A DNA stretch of 64,000 nt from an uncultured Cohaesibacter sp. Its GTDB lineage: Bacteria > Pseudomonadota > Alphaproteobacteria > Rhizobiales > Cohaesibacteraceae. Of this stretch, positions 53,326 through 61,421 are shown piece after piece. Position 1 is the stretch's first letter. Each line of letters begins with the position of its first letter. The DNA lies in NCBI RefSeq assembly GCF_963662805.1, contig NZ_OY759867.1:124001-188000 (forward strand). The letters run 5' to 3'. The translations under genes were made by a program, and so were the position numbers. The notes beneath the pieces are model-generated. The model worked only from the letters and a program-made list of their open reading frames with translations. It made no database searches and was not told the origin of the DNA.

Positions 53326-54078
53326 ATGCGTATTCTGCTGACCAACGATGATGGTATCAACGCGCCGGGACTGAAGGTGCTGGAGGAAATCGCGCTTTCC
53401 CTCTCAGATGATGTCTGGATTGTCGCTCCGGAAACCGAACAGTCGGGCATGTCCCACTCCTTGACGCTGCATGATCCCTTGCGGATGCGCAAGCTCGGCG
53501 ACAAGTGCTTCGCGGTCAAGGGGACGCCGACCGATTGCGTGATCATGGGCGTCGGGCATATCCTGCCTGAAAAGCCGGATCTGGTGCTGTCCGGGGTCAA
53601 CCGGGGTCAGAACATGGCCGAAGACGTGACCTATTCGGGCACGGTTGCCGGTGCCATGGAAGGGGCCGTGCTCGGGGTTCGCTCCATTGCTCTCAGTCAG
53701 GCTTACGGCTGGGAATGCAAGGATGGTATCGACTGGTCTTGCGCCCGCGAGCATGGAGCCCGAGTGGTCAAGGATCTGCTCAAGCATGATCTTCCGTTCC
53801 AGACGCTGCTCAACGTGAACTTTCCGGACTGCGCCCCCGCCGATGTGAAGGGCGTGGTGCTGACACGGCAGGGGCAGCGCGATCAGGCGCAGTTAACTGT
53901 CGAGCCGCGCAAGGATACGCGCGGGCAGAGCTATTTCTGGCTGGGTTTTGAAGGACGCCGGTTCGAGCCGCTGGAAGGCACGGACCTTTATGCGATCTAC
54001 AACAAACAGATTTCGGTCACGCCTCTCAATCTAGACATGACCGACCACGCCACGCTCAAAGAACTCGCCAAGGGCTGA
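53326..54078 (+). CDS. surE: 5'-nucleotidase SurE
   Basis: SurE is a metal-dependent survival nucleotidase. The 250-residue protein has ILLTNDDGINAPG (metal Asp pair at 8-9), the APETEQSGMSHS loop, GTPTDCVIMG and SGVNRGQNM. AGGGAAAG precedes the ATG. In related genomes pcm follows; here it does not. Confidence 0.97.
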   Translation: MRILLTNDDGINAPGLKVLEEIALSLSDDVWIVAPETEQSGMSHSLTLHDPLRMRKLGDKCFAVKGTPTDCVIMGVGHILPEKPDLVLSGVNRGQNMAEDVTYSGTVAGAMEGAVLGVRSIALSQAYGWECKDGIDWSCAREHGARVVKDLLKHDLPFQTLLNVNFPDCAPADVKGVVLTRQGQRDQAQLTVEPRKDTRGQSYFWLGFEGRRFEPLEGTDLYAIYNKQISVTPLNLDMTDHATLKELAKG

Positions 54079-54179
54079 GGAAGCGTAGTGTGCGCTGATG
54101 GTTTTCATCAACAAATCAATGTGATTGCGGCTCATCCCAATGTGATGGGCCGTTGTCTTGTCGGACCTCTTGCGGGCTG

Positions 54180-54197
54180 ACATGCTGGACAGCATGT
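54180..54197. repeat. Short inverted repeat between surE and the membrane gene
   Basis: ACATGCT (54180-54186), GGAC, AGCATGT (54191-54197). It could be a weak hairpin after surE. Confidence 0.35.
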
Positions 54198-54225
54198 GTT
54201 TCCTTGACATGCGAGACAGTTCTGC

Positions 54226-54876
54226 ATGAACACCCAGACCCATCTGCTGATCAGTGCCTTTGCGTTGGCGCGACCGGGTAAGCCCCTGCGCAATATTGCG
54301 GTGCTGGTTGCTGCCTTTCTGCCGGATGCTCCGATATTCGGTCTGGTCGCCTGGGCCAAGATGAATGACGTGCCTGAGCGGGATATCTGGCGAACGCTCT
54401 ATTGGCAGGATCCGTGGCAGACGTTGGGGGCCGTGGTCAATTCAATCCCTCTTTACGGGATCGGGCTGATCATCTCTGCGCTGATTCTCGTTTTGGTCCG
54501 GCGATCAACCACTGTGGCTGTTGAACCCTTTGCGCCTGTGGTCAGTCAGACGTCCGGCGAGGCATGGTCGGTCGTTGCAATTTGCTTCTTTCTGTCCTGC
54601 CTTCTTCATATCGCCTTCGACTTTCCCTTCCATGTCGATGATGCCCATCGGCATTTCTGGCCGATCAGCGATTGGCGGTTCCGCTCGCCGGTCTCCTATT
54701 GGAACCGGGCCTATCATGGCGATATGGTCGAAATGGCCGAAATGCTGGCCGGGCTGGCTCTTGTTGCGGTGCTGTTTTTCCGATTTTCCTCTTGGTGGGT
54801 GAGGGCTGTGCTCGGCTTTGCAGCTTTGGCCTATGTCCTTGTGCCCCTCTACTGGGCTTTGTCCATGGCTGGCTAA
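54226..54876 (+). CDS. Membrane-bound metal-dependent hydrolase-like protein (DUF457/YdjM type)
   Basis: The 216-residue protein has an N-terminal MNTQTHLLISAFAL and FLPDAPIF, resembling the THxxxG and D-rich start of DUF457/YdjM-type membrane hydrolases. Four to five hydrophobic segments and a His/Asp-rich loop (HIAFDFPFHVDDAHRHFWPISDW) follow. The His/Asp cluster could bind metal. The function is not established. It occupies the place where pcm is usual in Rhizobiales. Confidence 0.65.
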   Translation: MNTQTHLLISAFALARPGKPLRNIAVLVAAFLPDAPIFGLVAWAKMNDVPERDIWRTLYWQDPWQTLGAVVNSIPLYGIGLIISALILVLVRRSTTVAVEPFAPVVSQTSGEAWSVVAICFFLSCLLHIAFDFPFHVDDAHRHFWPISDWRFRSPVSYWNRAYHGDMVEMAEMLAGLALVAVLFFRFSSWWVRAVLGFAALAYVLVPLYWALSMAG

Positions 54877-54941
54877 AACTTGCAGGTGTGGAGAAGGCGA
54901 GTGCCCTTCCGTCAAATTTCTTATCCGGGTTAGTGAATTTC

Positions 54942-55001
54942 CATCCCGTTTTAAAGGTTTAGAAAGGTTACTGAGTTCTAATCAAGCTCAGTAACGGGAT
55001 G
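54942..55001 (+). promoter_or_regulatory. Nested inverted repeats in the leader of the LytM lipoprotein gene
   Basis: GTTACTGAG (54967-54975) pairs with CTCAGTAAC (54987-54995), and CATCCC (54942-54947) pairs with GGGATG (54996-55001) directly after it. CATCCCGTT can alternatively pair with AACGGGATG. The element ends 24 bases before the ATG and may be a structured 5' leader. Confidence 0.55.
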
Positions 55002-55025
55002 TAGTGCGTTTAATCCGGTGTTGGT

Positions 55026-57056
55026 ATGAACTATTCAGTATTGCGTAAGTTTCTGTCGACGACGTCTATGCTCGCGGTCACCGCGGTGCTTGGGGCGTGC
55101 AGTGGCGAGATTGAGCGATTTGGCACTCCCGGGTCGGGATATACTGCTAATCAAAACGAAGTTTTCACGAATTCGGTCGCTCGGGCCCCGGTTCAGTCGC
55201 AGCCGGTTCAACCAATGCCGAATGCCGTGGCGTCTGCGCCCAAGCCGGTGTATGTGACACCGCAGCCGACCTATAACAATCCCCAGACAGTCTATGTGAA
55301 CCCGCAGCCTGTTCCCAATGCGCCGCAACAGGTCGCTGCGATTCAGAATCCTTCGCCGGTTCTTCTGACCAATTCGATCAACAAGTCAGCGACCCCCATT
55401 CCGGTGAGTTCGCAGCCCATGCCGCCTTTGCCGACACAGGCGCAGATGAAGCAGCAGGGCGTCGACTATACCGCGACGGGATCGATCAATTCCAATACCA
55501 CTTATCAGCCGAGTGTCATCTCGCGTTTCGACTCGCTGCCGAAGAACGGCCCGCGCGCCAAGCAATATGGCGTACGCCAGACGGTGGCTCAGGTTCCGAA
55601 TTACGCCCAGCAGTCCCCGGTAAACGTCCCGTTGTCCGACAAGGCGTCGCAGTCGAACAACGGTTTCTCTCTTTCCAAACTGCTGTCTCGGGAGAAATCT
55701 GCGCCCAAGACGCAGCAGGTTGATTATACGCCAACCGGGTCGATCACGCCTCCGGCTGCGATCCCGACCACCAACAGAGTGGCGGTTTATACGCCGGGTC
55801 AGCAGCAGGTTGCTTCTGCTGCGCCGATGCCTCTTCAAGCCTCTCAGGAGGCACGCACGAGCGGCCAGTGGACAAGCATAGGCGGCACGATGGTTACGGT
55901 GCTGCCGGGAGACGACATCAACACGCTGTCGCAGCGCTATGGCGTACCAGCCAAGGCGATTGCCGATGTCAATGGCTTGCCTGATCAGAGCTTTGTCGCT
56001 TCGGGTCAGAGAATCCTCATTCCTGTTTATCAGCAAGAGCGTCTCGAGAGCTATCCTGTGCGTCAGCAGGTTGCATCACTGAATGCGTCGACCAATTCTG
56101 CGGTGCCGTCAGTTGTGCGTGTGCCGAAGGCGAACCCGCTGCGTCTGCAAAGCCAGACGCCTTATGCCCAGCAGGTTACGCGCATGCAACAGAGCGCGAA
56201 TGCCGAGGGGCGTCATATGGTGATGGCCGGTGAAACGCTTGGCGGTATTGCAAGTCGCTATGGGGTGTCGGTTTCTGATCTGGCTCAGGCCAATGGCCTT
56301 TCCACTTCGTCCCATGTTCGCATGGGGCAGCGGTTGCATATCCCGCAGGCGGGGACGGCGTCCGGCATCGATTACACCTCGACGGCTTCGATCAACCAGC
56401 AGCCTTCCTATCGTGTGCCTGTCAGTAGCCCTGCTGCCGCACAGCCTTCGATGCAATTGACCAAGGTGCCTCAGTCCAAGCCACGTCAGCTTGTCCAGCA
56501 GACGGTGCAGCAGATCCAGCGGCAGCCAAGTCAGGCGGTTGCCAGCCTGCCCAAGGCCAAGAGCCGCAATCAGGTTGCGAGCGTGAGGCAGGCGGTTGGT
56601 ATTCCTGATCCGGTTGCATCCGACGCCAACCAGCAAGTCCAGCCGGTTGCTACCAGCAATCCGTCGGCAACTGAGAATCCGAAGTTCCGCTGGCCGGTTC
56701 GTGGCCGGATCATTTCGAGCTATGGCCGGAAGACGGACGGTAGCCGCAACGACGGCATCAACCTTTCGGTTCCGGCAGGTACGTCGGTGCGTGTGGCTGA
56801 GAGCGGAACGGTCATCTATTCGGGTGACAAGCTCAAGGGCTACGGCAATCTTGTCCTCGTCCAGCATTCCAACGGCTGGGTCACCGCCTATGCGCACAAC
56901 GAGAAGGTTCTGGTATCCAAGGGCCAGCAGGTGCGCCGGGGTCAGATCATTGCCCAGGCTGGCAAGAGCGGCAACGTGGAAGCTCCGCAGCTGCATTTCG
57001 AACTCAGAATCAAGGGCGATCCTGTCGATCCGGTCCCTTATCTGGTCAGCAGTTGA
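55026..57056 (+). CDS. LysM/LytM (M23-like) lipoprotein, NlpD-type with degenerate metal site
   Basis: The 676-residue protein has a lipoprotein signal with lipobox LGAC (Cys near 25) and long Gln/Pro/Ser-rich regions. LysM domains lie at about 288-335 and 396-442, and a LytM domain at about 553-670. Active LytM enzymes have HxxxD as first zinc ligands; here N575 and N579 replace them (NDGIN), while H624 (YAHNEK) and H657 (LHFELR) remain. This fits NlpD/EnvC-like amidase activators rather than an active endopeptidase. A DYT(A/P/S)T(G/A)SI motif recurs at 147, 233 and 449. It lies at the end of the surE segment. Confidence 0.88.
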   Translation: MNYSVLRKFLSTTSMLAVTAVLGACSGEIERFGTPGSGYTANQNEVFTNSVARAPVQSQPVQPMPNAVASAPKPVYVTPQPTYNNPQTVYVNPQPVPNAPQQVAAIQNPSPVLLTNSINKSATPIPVSSQPMPPLPTQAQMKQQGVDYTATGSINSNTTYQPSVISRFDSLPKNGPRAKQYGVRQTVAQVPNYAQQSPVNVPLSDKASQSNNGFSLSKLLSREKSAPKTQQVDYTPTGSITPPAAIPTTNRVAVYTPGQQQVASAAPMPLQASQEARTSGQWTSIGGTMVTVLPGDDINTLSQRYGVPAKAIADVNGLPDQSFVASGQRILIPVYQQERLESYPVRQQVASLNASTNSAVPSVVRVPKANPLRLQSQTPYAQQVTRMQQSANAEGRHMVMAGETLGGIASRYGVSVSDLAQANGLSTSSHVRMGQRLHIPQAGTASGIDYTSTASINQQPSYRVPVSSPAAAQPSMQLTKVPQSKPRQLVQQTVQQIQRQPSQAVASLPKAKSRNQVASVRQAVGIPDPVASDANQQVQPVATSNPSATENPKFRWPVRGRIISSYGRKTDGSRNDGINLSVPAGTSVRVAESGTVIYSGDKLKGYGNLVLVQHSNGWVTAYAHNEKVLVSKGQQVRRGQIIAQAGKSGNVEAPQLHFELRIKGDPVDPVPYLVSS

Positions 57057-57087
57057 TAAAGTTAAAAATGAGGCTGAAGATGACTTG

Positions 57088-57111
57088 AGGGCTGCACTTG
57101 CAGCCCTTTTT
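57088..57111. terminator. Terminator between the LytM gene and cinA
   Basis: AGGGCTGC (57088-57095), ACTT, GCAGCCCT (57100-57107), then T residues. The convergent cinA ends 29 bases on. Confidence 0.9.
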
Positions 57112-57139
57112 CTTTGGCGTTGTTATCGAGATTGCGCTT

Positions 57140-57658
57140 TTACTCGACAGCGACGTAGGGCTTCTGTGTCATTGCCTCGATCAGCATGATGATGGCGTGG
57201 GCGACGGTGGCTGCTCGCACATTTTCCCGATCCATTGCGGCAAAGATCTTCATGTCGTGGGTTTGCGGAAAGTGGCGTGACGAGACGGCAAAATGCACCA
57301 GTCCGACCGGCTTGTCCTTCGAGCCGCCTGCTGGGCCTGCAATGCCGGTCACCGCGACGGCAAAGTCCGCGCGAGAGTTGAAAATGGCACCCTCGGCCAT
57401 GGCGCGTGCCACTTCCTCGCTTACCGCGCCGCATTCCGCGATCATTTCGCTCGGGACATCGAGCATCTCGTTCTTGGCTTCGTTGGAATAGGTGATGAAA
57501 CCGCGATCGAAAAGCTGTGATGAGCCGGGAACTTCGGTGAGAGTGGCGCAGATCAGTCCCGCTGTGCAGGATTCGGCGGCGGCGACACAGTAGTTTTTCT
57601 TCTTGGCGATATCGAGCAGCTCGTTTGACAATTCGATGGTATCGGCAGGGACGTACAT
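57140..57658 (-). CDS. pncC: CinA-family nicotinamide-nucleotide amidohydrolase (PncC)
   Basis: The 172-residue stand-alone CinA C-terminal domain deamidates nicotinamide mononucleotide in pyridine nucleotide salvage. Visible features are AAAESCTAGLICATLT, the FITYSNEAKNEML segment, the AVTGIAGPAGGSKDKPVGLV core and the C-terminal helix. The start at 57658 is supported by AAGGAAGAG. It lies downstream of ispDF on the same strand. Confidence 0.93.
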   Translation of the reverse strand: MYVPADTIELSNELLDIAKKKNYCVAAAESCTAGLICATLTEVPGSSQLFDRGFITYSNEAKNEMLDVPSEMIAECGAVSEEVARAMAEGAIFNSRADFAVAVTGIAGPAGGSKDKPVGLVHFAVSSRHFPQTHDMKIFAAMDRENVRAATVAHAIIMLIEAMTQKPYVAVE

Positions 57659-57734
57659 GGCTCTTCCTTGTCAGGTTTCTTGGAATGTCTGTCCCGTTGC
57701 TGCGTCTGAACTCCGGGCCGCTTTCAGTGATAGA

Positions 57735-58961
57735 CTAGTCTTCGATGTCCGGCAATTGGACACAAACGCTTGCAAGCGCGGCGATGCCCTCCCTGCGGCC
57801 GGTGAAGCCGAGCTGTTCGCTGGTCGTTGCCTTGACGCTGATGCGACCGACGGAGAGGTCGCAGATTTCTGCGATACGAGCCCGGATGGCGGGGCGGTGT
57901 GGGCCGATTTTTGGGGCTTCGCAAATGATCGTGAGGTCGATGTTGGAAATCCTGCCAGCCCGTTCTGTGACCCGCCGGACGGCGTCCTTCAAAAAGAGGT
58001 CGGATGCAGCGCCTTTCCATTGTGGATCGGACGGCGGGAAGTGGGTGCCGATATCGCCGTCGGCGATGGCTCCCAGAATGGCGTCGGTGATGGCATGAAG
58101 GCCAACGTCGGCGTCGGAATGTCCCTTCAGCTTGCGATCATGGGGGATCGAGACACCGCCGATGATGACGGCGTCGCCGTCTTCGAACGCATGGACGTCA
58201 TAGCCGGTTCCCATCCTGATGTCGCTCAGGGGTGCGGTGCGAGCGCCGCCAAGGGACTGTTCTGCCATGTCGAGATCTCCCCGGTTTGTCAGCTTGATGT
58301 TGGTGGGTGCGCCTTCGACGATCCGGACCTGCTGGCCCACCCATTCGGCAACGGCCGCGTCGTCGGTGAAGGTCTGGGCGCTTTCGGCCGCAGCCTTGCG
58401 ATGGGCATTGAGGATGAACGCGTAGTCGAAGCCTTGCGGTGTCTGAGCTGCCCACAGGGTTGTTCGGTCGATGGTTTCTTCTATGACCCTGTCGCTGCTG
58501 ACGCGCTTGATCGTGTCGGTAACCGGTGTAGCGACAAGGAAAGCCTTGTCATTTTTGAGGGCGTTCCTACATCTTTTCAGAATGTCGGCAGTGACAAACG
58601 GTCGCGCTGCATCATGAATGAGCACGGTCTGGGGTCGAATGGCTTCCAGATCTTCAAGGCCATTTCTGACCGATGCCTGCCGTGTCTCGCCACCCGTGAC
58701 TGGGAGAAGCAGTTTGGCCTTTGCCTTCTCCTCAAGGTCCGATGAGAAGAGGGGACGGATGGCGTCTTCATAGAGTGCTTCGTCGCCACGCGCGATCACC
58801 ACCTTGACGAGATCGATCTCGGGGCAGTCGAGAAAGGTTGCCAAGGTGTGGCACAGGACCGATTTGCCCGCGATTTTAATATATTGCTTGGCAACAATGT
58901 CGCTGCTTCGCTTGGCACGGTTGCCAGCTCCTGCAGCCACGATAATGGCGGCGCATGTCAT
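57735..58961 (-). CDS. ispDF: Bifunctional IspD/IspF enzyme of the MEP isoprenoid pathway
   Basis: The N-terminal part (to about 230) is the CDP-ME synthase IspD with AAIIVAAGAGNRAKRSS, HDAARPFVTADIL and VTDTIKRVS. The usual P of the PKQ motif is A here (VAKQY). The C-terminal part is the MECDP synthase IspF, starting MGTGYDVHAFEDGDAVIIGG and holding GHSDADVGLHAITDAILG, DIGTHFP and KATTSEQLGFTGR. The 408-residue fusion is common in alphaproteobacteria. pncC lies 76 bases downstream. Confidence 0.96.
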   Translation of the reverse strand: MTCAAIIVAAGAGNRAKRSSDIVAKQYIKIAGKSVLCHTLATFLDCPEIDLVKVVIARGDEALYEDAIRPLFSSDLEEKAKAKLLLPVTGGETRQASVRNGLEDLEAIRPQTVLIHDAARPFVTADILKRCRNALKNDKAFLVATPVTDTIKRVSSDRVIEETIDRTTLWAAQTPQGFDYAFILNAHRKAAAESAQTFTDDAAVAEWVGQQVRIVEGAPTNIKLTNRGDLDMAEQSLGGARTAPLSDIRMGTGYDVHAFEDGDAVIIGGVSIPHDRKLKGHSDADVGLHAITDAILGAIADGDIGTHFPPSDPQWKGAASDLFLKDAVRRVTERAGRISNIDLTIICEAPKIGPHRPAIRARIAEICDLSVGRISVKATTSEQLGFTGRREGIAALASVCVQLPDIED

Positions 58962-59203
58962 GTTTACGGGTGCCGTTCTCTCTCGTGTGTGTTCTTTTCG
59001 CGGTTCCGGTTGAGTGGGGATAGCTCCCGAATTGCCTTTGCCGCAGCCTCTGTTTCTGCTTTAGCAGGGGCAGTCCGATTTTGGAATTGACCATTTTCAG
59101 ATTCCGGAATTTTTGCTTCCGGTCGTATGGTTTGTTCGCCCGCCAGTAAGCGATCGTTCCTTGCAAAGGGTGTTAATGACCAAATTCTGATCATTAAAAT
59201 ACC

Positions 59204-59231
59204 TTGCACATTAATTAGGCATCTCTATACT
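59204..59231 (+). promoter_or_regulatory. Promoter of dusB-ntrBC
   Basis: TTGCAC (59204-59209), 16 bases, TATACT (59226-59231). Transcription would begin near 59238, giving a very short leader before dusB. Confidence 0.5.
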
Positions 59232-59248
59232 GCTGATGGAGAATTTTC

Positions 59249-60304
59249 TTGAAAGATGATCCCCTTATGAAGCTCAACCCCCTGCATAAGGCAGCGTCCA
59301 GCCTAGCGATCGGATCGGTGACGGTTCCCAATGGCGTCTTTCTGGCGCCCATGTCCGGGATCACCGATGTTCCGTTCCGTATGCTTGCACGCCGATTCGG
59401 GGCGGGGCTGGTCGTTTCCGAGATGGTGGCCAGCAAGGCTTTCGCCGTCGGCAAGGAAGAGATGCGTCTCAGAGCCGAGGGACAGGGTATGGACATACAC
59501 GCTGTTCAGCTCGCTGGCAACCAGCCAGATTGGATGGCCGAAGCGGCGCGTTTGTGTGAAGGGGCAGGGGCCTCGATCATCGACATCAATATGGGATGCC
59601 CCGCCAAGAAGGTTATCTCGGGCTATTCGGGCTCGGCGCTGATGCGCGATCTCGATCAGGCCCTGCGTCTGATTGATGCGGTGGTAGACGCGGTCTCCGT
59701 TCCCGTAACCGTCAAGATGCGGCTCGGATGGGACGATACCTCGCACAATGCTGCCGAGCTGTCACGACGGGCCGAGCAGAGCGGGGTTGCTCTGGTCACC
59801 GTTCATGGCCGGACGCGAAACCAGTTTTACAAGGGAACCGCCGACTGGAGTGCGATCCGGGCGGTGAAGAACGCCGTTTCCATTCCTGTGATTGCCAACG
59901 GGGATGTGCTGAATGAAACGGACGGGCTCGATATTCTCAACCAGTCCGGTGCGGATGGCTTGATGATCGGGCGTGGAGCTTATGGAAGGCCTTGGTTGCC
60001 GGGGCAGATTGCCCATTATCTGGCAACAAGTGAACGACAAGAGGAGCCGCAGGGAGATGCATTGCTGGCCCTGATGCTCGAGCATTATGACGAAATGATT
60101 GACTATTATCCGGATGTTGTCGGCGTGCGATGCGCTCGCAAACATCTGGGCTGGTATATGGACCATCACATTGATCAGACCGGCTATTACTCCTCCGAGT
60201 TGGCCGGTTTGAAAAAAGAAATACTGACCGCAAATGAACCGGGCCAGGTTCGCGCTGGGTTGCGCGACTTTTTCGATTTAGCTGCGGCAAGGCAGGTAGC
60301 ATGA
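59249..60304 (+). CDS. dusB: tRNA-dihydrouridine synthase
   Basis: DusB reduces uridines in tRNA with FMN. The 351-residue protein has APMSGITDVPFRMLARRFGA, NMGCPAKKVISGYSGSALM with the catalytic Cys, VKMRLGWDD, TVHGRTRNQFYKG and IGRGAYGRPWL. The TTG at 59249 has GGAG (59238-59241) at ideal spacing; the ATG at 59267 has no clear ribosome site but remains possible. The stop overlaps the ntrB start by 4 bases, as in the nifR3-ntrB-ntrC operon of Rhizobiales. Confidence 0.94.
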   Translation: MKDDPLMKLNPLHKAASSLAIGSVTVPNGVFLAPMSGITDVPFRMLARRFGAGLVVSEMVASKAFAVGKEEMRLRAEGQGMDIHAVQLAGNQPDWMAEAARLCEGAGASIIDINMGCPAKKVISGYSGSALMRDLDQALRLIDAVVDAVSVPVTVKMRLGWDDTSHNAAELSRRAEQSGVALVTVHGRTRNQFYKGTADWSAIRAVKNAVSIPVIANGDVLNETDGLDILNQSGADGLMIGRGAYGRPWLPGQIAHYLATSERQEEPQGDALLALMLEHYDEMIDYYPDVVGVRCARKHLGWYMDHHIDQTGYYSSELAGLKKEILTANEPGQVRAGLRDFFDLAAARQVA

Positions 60305-61407
60305 CTGACAAGCCAAGAAGCAGCAATCCCAAGGATGTACCCTATCAATTGATGTTGAGTGCTCTGCCGCATCCGATCGTCATGATTGACCGGGATGGCT
60401 ATGTGGTTGCTGCCAACGATATGGCGGAGTTCTTCTTTCAGACCAGTGCGGCCGTTCTGGCCAAGCAGAAGCTCACGACCCTGTTGCCGTTCGGCAGTCC
60501 TGTTCTGGCGCTGGTCGATCAGGCTCGCGAGCGGCTGGCGCCGGTGAATGAGTATCGGGTCGATATCTCGAACCCGCGCATCGGCGTCGACAAGGTGGTC
60601 GATGTCTATGCCGCTCCGGTGCAAGACCGGACCGGTGCCGTAACCCTGATGCTGCAGGAGCGCTCGATTGCCGACAAGATGGACAGGCAGTTGACGCATC
60701 GCGATGCGGCGCGCTCCGTCACCGGGCTTGCTGCCATGCTCGGCCATGAGGTCAAGAACCCGCTCTCGGGCATTCGTGGGGCGGCGCAGCTGCTTGAAAG
60801 CTCTGTCTCCGACGATGACCGTGCCCTTACGCGCCTGATCACTGAGGAGACCGACCGGATTGTCCGGCTCATCGACCGGATGGAGATCTTTTCCGATCAG
60901 CGACCGGTGGAACATGAGGCCGTCAATATTCATGTGGTCCTCGATCGGGTGAAGAAACTGTCTCAGGCTGAATTCGGTGACCGGATCCGCTTTGTCGAGC
61001 AGTATGATCCGTCGCTGCCGTTTGTTCATGCCAATCAGGATCAACTGGTGCAGATTTTCCTCAATCTGGTCAAGAACGCGGCCGAAGCCGTGCTCGAGGT
61101 GCCGGATCCGGAGATTGTGCTGTCGACCGCATTCCGTCCGGGTATCCGCATCAAAGTGCCCGGCACAACCGAAAAGACGTCCCTGCCGCTCGAGATCTGC
61201 GTCAAGGACAATGGGCCGGGCATTCCCACGGAAATTGAAGATTGTCTGTTCGACCCCTTTGTAACCTCCAAAACGAACGGTTCCGGATTGGGACTGGCTC
61301 TGGTCGCCAAGCTCATTGGCGATCATGGGGGAGTGATCGAGTATGACGGTACGGGCCGTCAAACCATTTTCCGAGTCATGCTGCCCCCCAGCGACATGGA
61401 ACTATAA
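60301..61407 (+). CDS. ntrB: Nitrogen regulation histidine kinase NtrB
   Basis: NtrB phosphorylates or dephosphorylates NtrC according to PII status. The 368-residue soluble kinase has an N-terminal PAS region (about 15-110, PHPIVMIDRDGYVVAANDMAE), the phospho-acceptor GHEVKNPLSGIRGAAQLL, the N-box FLNLVKNAAEAV, the G1 box KDNGPGIP and the G2 box GSGLGLAL. It overlaps dusB by 4 bases and is followed by ntrC after 14 bases. Confidence 0.96.
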   Translation: MTDKPRSSNPKDVPYQLMLSALPHPIVMIDRDGYVVAANDMAEFFFQTSAAVLAKQKLTTLLPFGSPVLALVDQARERLAPVNEYRVDISNPRIGVDKVVDVYAAPVQDRTGAVTLMLQERSIADKMDRQLTHRDAARSVTGLAAMLGHEVKNPLSGIRGAAQLLESSVSDDDRALTRLITEETDRIVRLIDRMEIFSDQRPVEHEAVNIHVVLDRVKKLSQAEFGDRIRFVEQYDPSLPFVHANQDQLVQIFLNLVKNAAEAVLEVPDPEIVLSTAFRPGIRIKVPGTTEKTSLPLEICVKDNGPGIPTEIEDCLFDPFVTSKTNGSGLGLALVAKLIGDHGGVIEYDGTGRQTIFRVMLPPSDMEL

Positions 61408-61421
61408 TAGGAGATTGTACC

